This document shows positions 1 through 4,864 of a stretch of DNA of 5,420 bases, piece by piece. The stretch is from contig JADGQD010000138.1 in assembly GCA_017882065.1 (NCBI GenBank), positions 1 through 5,420 of the forward strand. The letters run 5' to 3'. The number at the start of each line of letters is the position of its first letter. Position 1 is the first letter of the stretch. This DNA comes from Anaerolineales bacterium (GTDB taxonomy: Bacteria; Chloroflexota; Anaerolineae; Anaerolineales; Villigracilaceae). Under the pieces are notes generated by a model. The model made no database searches. It was not told the origin of the DNA and was given only the letters and a program-made list of their open reading frames with translations. The position numbers were made by a program, and so were the translations under genes.

Positions 1-411
1 GGCCCGGCACAGGTAATCCAGATACCGGAGGATGTGGATTTGATTACCGCGGATATTCTGGAGAAAGCGGCGGTTCCTTCCGGGACCTCGCGCCTGCTGC
101 TAAAAACCCGTAATTCCCGGCTCTGGGAACGCCGCGAAAAAGAATTCGTCAAGGATTTCGTAGGCATCTCTTTGGACGGTGCCGAGTGGCTGGTGCGGAC
201 CGGCCTGAAACTGGTCGGCATTGACTACCTGTCAATTGCGCCGTACAAGCATAGCCTCCCGACACACCAGGTGTTGCTCAAACCGGGGATTGTCATCCTG
301 GAGGGGGTGGATTTGAGCGCCGTCTCACCGGGAATATATAATTTATATTGCCTGCCGTTGAAACTGGTCGGGTCAGATGGTGCTCCAGCGCGGGCAATTT
401 TGATCGGATAA
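1..411 (+). CDS. Cyclase-family metal-dependent hydrolase, C-terminal part (5' end outside window)
   Basis: The reading frame is open to the first base of the window, so this is the last 136 codons of a longer gene; the GTG at 34 is an internal valine, not a start. The visible protein matches the second half of the cyclase family (Pfam PF04199), which includes kynurenine formamidase KynB and other metal-dependent amide or ester hydrolases. Recognisable pieces are GPAQVIQI at the window edge, the strand LLLKTRNSRLW, the DGAEWLV helix, LVGIDYLSIAP, THQVLL, GIVILEGVDLS and the closing LPLKLVGSDGAPARAIL. The family's HxGTHxDxPxH metal site lies in the missing N-terminal half, so activity cannot be judged here. 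The gene ends with tandem stops (TAA TAA) and converges on the RRM gene, 50 bases apart. The family is secure; the substrate is unknown, and kynurenine formamide is only one option. Confidence 0.88.
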   Translation, partial: GPAQVIQIPEDVDLITADILEKAAVPSGTSRLLLKTRNSRLWERREKEFVKDFVGISLDGAEWLVRTGLKLVGIDYLSIAPYKHSLPTHQVLLKPGIVILEGVDLSAVSPGIYNLYCLPLKLVGSDGAPARAILIG

Positions 412-420
412 TAAAAAGAT

Positions 421-455
421 AAAAAAACTCCCGCAGGATTGCCCTGCGGGAGTTT
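421..455 (-). terminator. Rho-independent terminator of the RRM gene, possibly bidirectional
   Basis: The core stem CTCCCGCAGG (428-437) pairs perfectly with CCTGCGGGAG (443-452) around a five-base loop, and three more A-T pairs extend it to 13 bp (425-455). Read leftward, the hairpin begins about 6 bases after the RRM stop codon and runs into a T-tract (complement of A421-A427, with more T beyond). This is a textbook intrinsic terminator for the minus-strand gene. In the rightward direction only TTT follows, so it would be a weaker terminator for the cyclase gene. Confidence 0.9.
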
Positions 456-461
456 GCTAGT

Positions 462-842
462 CTAATATCTGCGTTGGCCGCCGCCAGTGCCGGGTCCGCG
501 GCGACTCTTTCCCCCACCGGGTCCGCCACGACCATAACCACCACCAGGGCCGCCGCGTTTGTCACCGTATCCGCCGCCACCGAAGCTGCGTTCTTCCTTC
601 GGACGGGCCAGATTAACCTTCAGCGGGCGATTCGCCATGGTGTATTCATTGAACATCTGGATGGCCTTTTCGGCCTCACTCTGATTGCTCATTTCTATGA
701 ACGCGAAGCCCTTGGATTGGCCTGTGTCACGATCTTTGATCAGAGCCACCGAAGCAACCGTCCCTGCCTGAGCGAAAAGTTCGCGCAGATCATCTTCTTT
801 GGTGTCGTATGACAGGTTGCCTACATAGATTTTCGTTTCCAT
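462..842 (-). CDS. Glycine-rich RNA-binding protein with a single RRM domain
   Basis: The predicted product is 126 aa. One RNA recognition motif fills residues 4-81: RNP2 is IYVGNL (5-10) and RNP1 is KGFAFIEM (44-51), both with the aromatic residues that stack on RNA bases. Residues 88-126 form a low-complexity Gly/Arg tail with repeated GGPGGG and GYG units ending in QRRY. This architecture matches the small Rbp proteins of cyanobacteria and related bacteria, several of which are cold-induced and bind single-stranded RNA; a role as a cold-responsive RNA chaperone is inference. The frame stays open upstream to an ATG at 923, but I chose the ATG at 842: METKIYVGN is the usual family start, AAGGAG precedes it, and the extra 27 residues would be encoded by a hairpin leader. 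It is flanked by its own promoter and terminator, so it is probably monocistronic. Confidence 0.93.
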   Translation of the reverse strand: METKIYVGNLSYDTKEDDLRELFAQAGTVASVALIKDRDTGQSKGFAFIEMSNQSEAEKAIQMFNEYTMANRPLKVNLARPKEERSFGGGGYGDKRGGPGGGYGRGGPGGGKSRRGPGTGGGQRRY

Positions 843-853
843 CCTTATCTCGT

Positions 854-859
854 CTCCTT
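854..859 (-). promoter_or_regulatory. Ribosome binding site that sets the RRM gene start
   Basis: The minus strand reads AAGGAG here, 11 bases before the ATG at 842. The spacing is slightly long but the match to the Shine-Dalgarno core is full. No comparable site precedes the upstream in-frame ATG at 923, which supports the 126-aa product. Confidence 0.75.
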
Positions 860-881
860 CTGAATTGGGCAGCGGGCTATG

Positions 882-912
882 AAAAAGCCGCCAGCCTTGT
901 ACAGGTTGGCGG
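882..912 (-). promoter_or_regulatory. Terminator-like hairpin in the RRM gene leader (candidate attenuator)
   Basis: On the minus strand CCGCCAACC (912-904) pairs with GGCTGGCGG (896-888), with one A-C mismatch and an extra U-A pair closing a five-base loop. It is followed by CTTTTTC (887-881). A GC-rich stem directly followed by five T residues has the form of an intrinsic terminator, yet it lies between the likely promoter (about 950) and the start codon (842). Either it ends an upstream transcript or it controls read-through into the RRM gene. A weak alternative stem (892-887 with 873-868, six pairs including one G-U) would break the 3' arm and could act as an antiterminator; that part is speculative. 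Confidence 0.5.
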
Positions 913-947
913 TCAATCCACACACAAATCCTACTGCAAGTGCGCTT

Positions 948-956
948 ATTCTAACA
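948..956 (-). promoter_or_regulatory. Extended -10 promoter for the RRM gene
   Basis: The minus strand reads TGT followed by TAGAAT, five of six matches to TATAAT plus the TGn extended -10 motif. No good -35 box sits 16-18 bases upstream, which is tolerated when TGn is present. Transcription would begin near 941, giving a leader of about 100 nt that includes the hairpin at 882-912. Confidence 0.45.
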
Positions 957-1022
957 CAAAAGCATATTATCTGGCGATGGATTCTCTGGGCTTTGGGAAT
1001 TAGCGCGGTGAGCCAGAAAATA

Positions 1023-1059
1023 GGGGTTGTTGGGAGGGCGAAGCCCTCCCAACAACCCC
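1023..1059. repeat. Perfect 17-bp inverted repeat with GAA loop
   Basis: GGGGTTGTTGGGAGGGC (1023-1039) is the exact reverse complement of 1043-1059, separated only by GAA. The tip reads GCGAAGC, a sequence known to form an exceptionally stable DNA mini-hairpin. It lies 68 bases beyond the cupredoxin stop codon and upstream of the RRM promoter. Only short T runs follow in either direction (TATTTTC leftward, ATCTTTCTT rightward), so it could serve as a weak terminator for the cupredoxin gene, but its perfection suggests a mobile or dispersed palindromic element. The rest of the 843-1127 gap shows no gene. Confidence 0.85.
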
Positions 1060-1127
1060 ATATCTTTCTTATTTCACGGAGATTCGCAATGGACAGTTCT
1101 CTTGGAATCGCCGAAGGAATGGGTGAA

Positions 1128-1487
1128 TTATGGGGCAGCGACGGTTATTGTAGCTTTCATGGACGGGTGGACGCCGCAATGATATGAGTATGTCCCAGGC
1201 TTGGTAAATGTAAATGTAAATGTATCGCCTTTGGCAAGGCTGTTAGAACCCCATGAGCCATCATCGCCAGTGACATTGTGTGAGGCAGTGTCATTGTTGG
1301 TCCAGGTGACGGTTGTGCCGGTTGTTATTGTCAAAGTGGTGGGATCGAAAGCGAAGTTGGCAATGGAAACCTTAACTTCGCTTGACTGGATGGGTGGCAA
1401 AGGTCCGGCAGGGGTGGGGCCGACTTTCGGTCCACAGGCGGCCAGAAGCATCACGGCTAGCAGGATTAAGGATAACTTGGTTTTCAT
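1128..1487 (-). CDS. Plastocyanin/azurin-like cupredoxin lipoprotein
   Basis: This 119-aa protein begins with a lipoprotein signal peptide: MKTK, a hydrophobic stretch, and the lipobox LAAC with Cys18 as the lipidated residue. A short Pro/Gly linker (19-32) leads to a single cupredoxin domain (about 36-118). The type 1 copper ligands are all present: His70 in SHNV, then Cys104, His107 and Met110 in the closing HCGVHPSM motif. The protein is therefore probably an electron carrier tethered to the outer face of the cytoplasmic membrane, although its redox partners are not in the window. The start is supported by AAGGAG at 1500-1495, seven bases before the ATG. A DNA hexamer, GTAAAT three times at 1204-1221, encodes the Thr-Phe run of one beta strand. 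It is co-oriented with fabL, 74 bases downstream of it, but a separate promoter is likely. Confidence 0.93.
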   Translation of the reverse strand: MKTKLSLILLAVMLLAACGPKVGPTPAGPLPPIQSSEVKVSIANFAFDPTTLTITTGTTVTWTNNDTASHNVTGDDGSWGSNSLAKGDTFTFTFTKPGTYSYHCGVHPSMKATITVAAP

Positions 1488-1538
1488 ATGTGCTCTCCTT
1501 GGGTGTTGGTGAAGGATAAAGGTGTCCTCATACCAATT

Positions 1539-1566
1539 ATTATAATTTAGATAGATTAAATCTAAA
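1539..1566 (-). promoter_or_regulatory. Promoter of the cupredoxin gene
   Basis: The minus strand carries a consensus -10, TATAAT (1544-1539), 16 bases after TTTAGA (1566-1561), which matches four of six bases of TTGACA. Transcription would begin near 1532, leaving a leader of about 45 nt with the AAGGAG site near its end. The -35 box overlaps the stop codon of fabL. The -10 lies inside the palindrome ATTATAAT, so it could also fire rightward, against fabL. Confidence 0.55.
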
Positions 1567-1574
1567 TTAATCTA
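1546..1574. repeat. AT-rich palindrome cluster at the fabL stop and cupredoxin promoter
   Basis: TAGATT-A-AATCTA forms a 13-base palindrome at 1552-1564. TTTAGA (1546-1551) pairs with TCTAAA (1561-1566), and TAGATTAA (1552-1559) with TTAATCTA (1567-1574). The overlapping symmetry covers the spacer and -35 of the cupredoxin promoter. It could be an operator for a dimeric regulator, or simply AT-rich sequence with chance symmetry. It has too little GC to act as a usual terminator for fabL. Confidence 0.4.
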
Positions 1575-2344
1575 CCGGGGAGAGTATAGCCCCCATCTAC
1601 AACGATGACCTGTCCACGGATCATGCTGGCGGCGGAAGTACACAGGAAGGCTACTACTTCGGCCACATCCTCTGGCGTGACCAGCCGGCCGGCAGGTGTG
1701 GCGGCGACGGCTTTCTGGATGATGTTACCATCCGCCAATACAGCGAAGTGTTTCAGGGCATCCGTCTCGACGATACCAGGTGAGACGGCGTTGACGATAA
1801 TGTTCTTCCGCGCAAGTTCCACAGCCAGGTAGCGGGTGAGACTTTCGATGGCGGCTTTGCTGGCTCCAACGACTACGTAATCTGGCAGGACCCGGCTCGA
1901 TCCCGGGCTGGAGATGCTGACGATTCTCCCGCCGCCGCGCTTTTCCATCAACGGGACGGCACGTTGGGCCGCAAACAACAGCGACCGGGCGTTGATGTTC
2001 ATCGTCCAATCCCAGCCTTTGGGTTTTTGCTCCAGCACCGGACGGTTATACCCCGAGGCGGCATTATGAATGAAGATGTCGAGTCCGCCGAAGGTCTGCT
2101 CGATCTCGTCGAAGAGGTGGTTCAGGGCGTCCAGATCGCCCACGTCCGCTTTGACGAGCAGGGCACGGCGGCCAAGCGCCTCGATTTCATGGACGGTTTC
2201 TTCAGCCGGAGCGCGGTTGCGGAAGAAGTTGACTACCACATCCGCGCCGTTGCGGGCAAAGTGCAGGGCGATGGCGCGCCCGATACCCCGCCCAGAACCG
2301 GTGACCAGGGCAACCTTATTCTCGAAGAGGTGAGATTCAGACAT
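1562..2344 (-). CDS. fabL: Enoyl-[acyl-carrier-protein] reductase III, FabL-like SDR
   Basis: This 260-aa cytoplasmic protein is a short-chain dehydrogenase/reductase over its full length. The nucleotide-binding motif is TGSGRGIG (15-22), NAASG is at 94-98 and IVSISS at 141-146. The catalytic pair is Tyr156 and Lys163, spaced Y-x6-K as in enoyl-ACP reductases rather than the Y-x3-K of ordinary SDRs. Several blocks match Bacillus FabL as I remember it: WDWTMNINA (111-119), SKAAIESLTRYLAVEL (162-177), IIVNAVS, TDALKHF (194-200), TPAGR and MIRGQ. FabL reduces trans-2-enoyl-ACP with NADPH in the last step of each fatty-acid elongation cycle. The start at 2344 is supported by GGAG five bases upstream. 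An oxidoreductase with another substrate cannot be fully excluded, but the Y-x6-K spacing argues for FabL. It is likely transcribed alone from the promoter near 2378. Confidence 0.85.
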   Translation of the reverse strand: MSESHLFENKVALVTGSGRGIGRAIALHFARNGADVVVNFFRNRAPAEETVHEIEALGRRALLVKADVGDLDALNHLFDEIEQTFGGLDIFIHNAASGYNRPVLEQKPKGWDWTMNINARSLLFAAQRAVPLMEKRGGGRIVSISSPGSSRVLPDYVVVGASKAAIESLTRYLAVELARKNIIVNAVSPGIVETDALKHFAVLADGNIIQKAVAATPAGRLVTPEDVAEVVAFLCTSAASMIRGQVIVVDGGYTLPGRLI

Positions 2345-2374
2345 GGATTCTCCATTGGTGCTACAGCAAGGTCG

Positions 2375-2383
2375 AGTATAACA
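2375..2383 (-). promoter_or_regulatory. Extended -10 promoter for fabL
   Basis: The minus strand reads TGT then TATACT, five of six matches to the -10 consensus with a TGn extension. No clear -35 is present. The expected transcription start near 2368 gives a leader of about 24 nt ending in the GGAG site. The element resembles the RRM promoter, which also reads GTGTTA into its -10. Confidence 0.5.
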
Positions 2384-2480
2384 CGGCGAAGAATCCCTTG
2401 AGTGGATAGTGATCCTGATGTTTTTTACGGTGTGGGGGATTGGGCGGATGGTGGACTGGCTGCTAAAGAAAGAGTCGTGA

Positions 2481-3029
2481 TTACGCCCAGGAACGGAGCC
2501 AGGCTTCCGTCTCGCAAGGGGTTTTGAAGTGATACACTTTCAAGGATGCGTATTCGGGGGCGGAGATAAGCGCGGCATAAGTCCGCTTGCGCCGCCTATA
2601 AGTCTGGAGCGCCCACAGGAAGAGCGAGTCCTTGCTGAAGAACTGCGGCCAGAGCCTTTCCTTATTCGTCCCCCACAGATTCTCTTTCGTCAACACCCGT
2701 TTCCAGGTCCGCTTCCAGAGCCGCCAGAGAATGAGCGGCAAGGGATAATCCAGCCAGACGACCGCCTCGGCCCGCGGCCAGGTCAGGTCGCGGATGATGC
2801 CGTAATTTCCGTCCACCACCCAGGCGTCGTCACGGGTGGCTTCGTCTGCACGCTGGCGCATCTCCTCGTCGGTGCAGTGTGTCCAGTTTGGACCCCAGTG
2901 CAGGGCATCCAATTCAACATACGGAAGCTGGAGCCGTCGGGCCAGTTCGCTGGCGAGCATGCTTTTGCCGGAGCCGGTGGTGCCGACTACGCAGATGCGG
3001 CGATACGGAAAAGTGATCATGGTATTCAT
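2481..3029 (-). CDS. P-loop NTPase, adenylate-kinase-like / FlaR (DNA topology modulation) family
   Basis: This 182-aa soluble protein has a Walker A motif, GTTGSGKS (16-23), following the strand RICVVG. After it come the family's signature blocks: VELDALHW (38-45), VDGNY (72-76) and VVWLDYP (90-96), then a basic, tryptophan-rich helical region (101-150) corresponding to the lid of nucleotide kinases. This order is typical of small proteins annotated as topology modulation protein FlaR or as adenylate-kinase-like. The real substrate of the group is not established, so the name should not be read as a function; phosphorylation of a nucleotide or other small molecule is an inference. ATG codons at 3029 and 3020 (Met4) are both possible, and neither has a good Shine-Dalgarno site, so translation may be weak. 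The gene diverges from the aminotransferase and ends 136 bases before fabL. Confidence 0.82.
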   Translation of the reverse strand: MNTMITFPYRRICVVGTTGSGKSMLASELARRLQLPYVELDALHWGPNWTHCTDEEMRQRADEATRDDAWVVDGNYGIIRDLTWPRAEAVVWLDYPLPLILWRLWKRTWKRVLTKENLWGTNKERLWPQFFSKDSLFLWALQTYRRRKRTYAALISAPEYASLKVYHFKTPCETEAWLRSWA

Positions 3030-3051
3030 TGCTTACGATGCCGGGTGGCGT

Positions 3052-3059
3052 ATTATAAT
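3052..3059. promoter_or_regulatory. Symmetric -10 element, candidate divergent promoter
   Basis: ATTATAAT is its own reverse complement and gives TATAAT on both strands: 3054-3059 rightward and 3057-3052 leftward. It sits between the divergent kinase-like gene (starting at 3029 or 3020) and the aminotransferase (starting at 3124). Predicted starts would be near 3066 rightward and 3045 leftward. The -35 regions are weak on both sides; TTGCTT at 3029-3034 is 19 bases away for the rightward promoter. Confidence 0.45.
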
Positions 3060-3077
3060 CTGGACGATGGCGTTCAG

Positions 3078-3105
3078 AAATCATAAATCCAAAATCCTAA
3101 ATCGT
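3078..3105. repeat. Four-copy degenerate heptamer tandem repeat
   Basis: AAATC recurs at 3078, 3085, 3092 and 3099 with an exact period of seven: AAATCAT, AAATCCA, AAATCCT, AAATCGT. The first five bases are invariant and only the last two vary. The array lies between the putative promoter and the ribosome binding site of the aminotransferase, so it would be transcribed in its leader. Confidence 0.8.
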
Positions 3106-3123
3106 CAATTCAACGAGGTTCCC

Positions 3124-4476
3124 ATGTTTGACCTACCCGATGACGAAATCCTGTCCCTTTCCAAAGAGCACGTTTTCTGGACCTGGTCCGCGCAGGCCAA
3201 AGTCAATCCGATCCCGGTAAAGCGTGCCGAGGGAGTCTATTTCTGGGACACATCCGGCAAGCGCTACCTGGACTTCAACTCGATGACCATGTGCGTCAAT
3301 ATCGGCCACGGTGACAAGCGAGTGATCGAGGCGATGGTGAACCAGGCCCGTGAACTGCCCTATGCCGCGCCGGGCATGGCGACCAGGATCCGGGCGATTG
3401 CCAGCAAGATGGTGGCAGATGTGACCCCCGGCGGCGCGCTGACCAAAGTCCTCTTCACCCTTGGCGGCGCGGACGCCAACGAGAACGCCGTCAAATTGGC
3501 ACGCGGGTACACCGGTCGCTTCAAGGTTCTCACCCGCTACCGTTCCTACCACGGCGCGACCGCCGGAGCGATGGCTCTCACCGGCGACCCGCGTCGAGTG
3601 GCCTGGGAACCGGGTCTTATGCCGGGCGTTGTCCACTTCCTCGACCCGTACCGTTACCGGTCCACCTTCCACCGCACCAACCCTGATATTTCGGAAGAAG
3701 AGTTCTGTCAGGATTACCTGAACCATCTCGAAGAGGTCATCCGCTACGAGGGTCCGGAGACGATTGCGGCGGTTCTGATCGAGTCTGTCACCGGGACAAA
3801 CGGAATCATCATTCCCCCGGATGGTTACCTGCAGGGCGTTCGGGCCTTGTGTGACAAGTATCGGATAGTCATGATTGCGGACGAGGTCATGAGTGGCTTC
3901 GGCCGCACCGGGAAATGGTTCGCGGTGGACAACTGGGGCGTTATCCCCGACATCCTCACCATGGCAAAGGGACTCACCTCGGCCTACGCCCCGCTCGGCG
4001 CAGTGGCGATGAAACCGGAGATCGCGGCTGCATTCGATGAACATGCCTTCGAATCCGGGCTGACCTACACCTCGCACCCGGTCTCGCTGGCCGCCGCGGT
4101 GGCCAACATCCAGGTGATGAAGGATGACAGGATTGTAGAACACGCCGCCGAGATGGGACCGGTGCTGCATAAACTGCTGGCCGACCTGGGTGAGACGCAT
4201 CCTTCCGTGGGGGATGCCCGTAACATTGGCTTATTTGGCATCCTCGAATTGGTGAAGGACAGAAAGACGAAGGAACCGCTGACCCCGTGGAACGGTTCCT
4301 CGCCGGAGATGGTCGCCTTCCGCAAGTATTGCACCGAGCACGGTCTGTTCCTGTACACCCACTGGCACACGGTGCTGATTATTCCGCCGTTGATCATCAC
4401 CGAGGAGCAGTTGAAGGAAGGCTTTACGGTGCTGGATAAGGCGCTGGAGATCACAGATAGGGCCGCTAAGGTTTGA
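3124..4476 (+). CDS. Class III (omega-type) PLP-dependent aminotransferase
   Basis: This 450-aa cytoplasmic enzyme has the full fold-type I layout of class III aminotransferases. The N-terminal segment HVFWTWSAQ (16-24) and the strand GVYFWDTSGKRYLDF (37-51) come first. They are followed by the cofactor phosphate-binding GGADANEN (114-121), the PLP-stacking region SYHG (141-144), and IADEVMSGFGRTG (251-263), in which Asp253 binds the pyridine nitrogen. Lys282 in AKGLTS is the Schiff-base lysine, and GLTYTSHP (312-319) supplies the second phosphate contact. It moves an amino group between an amine or omega-amino acid and a keto acid. Relatives carry names such as taurine- or beta-alanine-pyruvate aminotransferase, but the donor cannot be told from sequence. 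I chose the ATG at 3124 because GAGG (3115-3118) precedes it by five bases and MFDLPDDEI is a plausible N-terminus; the in-frame upstream ATG at 2836 would overlap the kinase gene. No terminator lies directly downstream. Confidence 0.94.
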   Translation: MFDLPDDEILSLSKEHVFWTWSAQAKVNPIPVKRAEGVYFWDTSGKRYLDFNSMTMCVNIGHGDKRVIEAMVNQARELPYAAPGMATRIRAIASKMVADVTPGGALTKVLFTLGGADANENAVKLARGYTGRFKVLTRYRSYHGATAGAMALTGDPRRVAWEPGLMPGVVHFLDPYRYRSTFHRTNPDISEEEFCQDYLNHLEEVIRYEGPETIAAVLIESVTGTNGIIIPPDGYLQGVRALCDKYRIVMIADEVMSGFGRTGKWFAVDNWGVIPDILTMAKGLTSAYAPLGAVAMKPEIAAAFDEHAFESGLTYTSHPVSLAAAVANIQVMKDDRIVEHAAEMGPVLHKLLADLGETHPSVGDARNIGLFGILELVKDRKTKEPLTPWNGSSPEMVAFRKYCTEHGLFLYTHWHTVLIIPPLIITEEQLKEGFTVLDKALEITDRAAKV

Positions 4477-4707
4477 TGGAACTTTTGAACAAGTCTGAAA
4501 AAACCTTGTAGAGGCGGCTCCTTGCGCAGCATATCATACCCGCAGGGTACCCCTTGCCGGCACGCCGGCTCCGCCGGTTATGACCGGGGCACAACGGCGC
4601 ATTTCCGGGTTGATTCAGCAGGAGTTCAGCGAACCCTCGGTCTACCGCTTTAATCATTGACCCCACGCCGTACGGCACCACAAATCCGTGACTGCAAATG
4701 GTTCGTG

Positions 4708-4767
4708 TCATTGCGAGCCGTTCTTCCCTGGCACCGCCCGCCAGGGCAGGTGTGGCGAAGCAATCTC
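4708..4767. repeat. Dispersed palindromic repeat, TCATTGCGAG...GCAATCTC type
   Basis: The outer arms ATTGC-GAGCC (4710-4719) and GGCGAAGCAAT (4754-4764) pair imperfectly. The inner arms CCCTGGC (4726-4732) and GCCAGGG (4740-4746) pair perfectly around a seven-base loop, so the whole can fold into a two-stage hairpin. The edge words TCATTGCGAG and GCGAAGCAATCTC recur in intergenic repeats of many bacterial genomes, including Chloroflexota; that recognition is from memory. No coding function is expected, and spurious peptides containing ERLAMT often arise from such copies. Confidence 0.65.
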
Positions 4768-4783
4768 CTCGCCGGTTACGCAC

Positions 4784-4841
4784 CGTCCCGCAGGTTTGGG
4801 CAGAAATCGTGCTTGTTTTACGGGAACCTGCGGGACGTTTT
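4784..4841 (+). terminator. Long-stem hairpin followed by TTTT
   Basis: CGTCCCGCAGGTT (4784-4796) pairs perfectly over 13 bp with AACCTGCGGGACG (4825-4837), enclosing a 28-base loop, and is followed rightward by TTTTACTT. The T-tract makes rightward termination plausible, for the aminotransferase message (giving a 3' UTR of about 310 nt) or for an unseen short transcript. The loop is longer than usual for an intrinsic terminator. No T-tract follows leftward, so it is not an evident fumC terminator. The stem shares TCCCGCAGG/CCTGCGGGA with the terminator at 421-455. Confidence 0.55.
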
Positions 4842-4864
4842 ACTTAAAGTGAGTTAAAAATAAG

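Larger units (their letters stand above)
4477..4864. other. Gene-free interval rich in palindromes
   Basis: These 388 bases separate the aminotransferase from fumC and hold no convincing gene. The left part has a weak ACAAG/CTTGT pairing (4489-4510), the palindrome GGGTACCC (4545-4552) and a cluster of CCGGC/GCCGG words at about 4556-4587 able to form several overlapping small hairpins. Then come a 10-bp palindrome GCCGTACGGC (4667-4676), a dispersed-type repeat (4708-4767) and a long-stem hairpin with T-tract (4784-4841). A 105-codon open frame on the minus strand crosses much of it, but it runs through the repeat and into the aminotransferase 3' end and looks like chance. The interval resembles an accumulation site of repeat fragments. 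Confidence 0.6.

Noticed and set aside
293..812. Frames overlapping the cyclase 3' end and antisense to the RRM gene (293-580 minus and 474-812 plus)
   Set aside because: Both are low-complexity by-products of the Gly-rich coding sequence and cross a strong terminator.
843..923. Upstream start for the RRM protein adding 27 residues
   Set aside because: The extra residues are encoded by the hairpin leader, no ribosome binding site precedes the ATG at 923, and relatives begin close to the METKIYVGN segment.
1023..1059. CRISPR repeat or tRNA-like structure at the long inverted repeat
   Set aside because: There is only one copy, no spacers, and no cloverleaf; it is a simple perfect hairpin.
1964..2401. 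Plus-strand open frames opposite fabL (also 2070-2333)
   Set aside because: They are antisense to a well-supported SDR gene and show no family motifs.
2529..3086. Plus-strand 185-codon frame opposite the kinase-like gene
   Set aside because: It is a Pro/Gly-rich mirror frame without motifs. The minus-strand gene has Walker A and the DGNY block.
2836..3123. Upstream in-frame extension of the aminotransferase (96 residues)
   Set aside because: It would overlap most of the 5' half of the kinase-like gene on the other strand and pass through the promoter and heptamer array. The ATG at 3124 has its own GAGG site and a sensible family N-terminus.
3133..4200. A 355-codon open frame on the minus strand opposite the aminotransferase
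   Set aside because: It lies wholly antisense to a gene with all the catalytic motifs of its family. The predicted protein is rich in His, Arg and Gly with no recognisable domain, as expected for a mirror frame of GC-rich coding DNA.
4466..4783. A 105-codon minus-strand frame between fumC and the aminotransferase
   Set aside because: It runs through the dispersed repeat and overlaps the aminotransferase 3' end, and its product has no recognisable domain. The ERLAMT segment is a common translation artefact of this kind of repeat.
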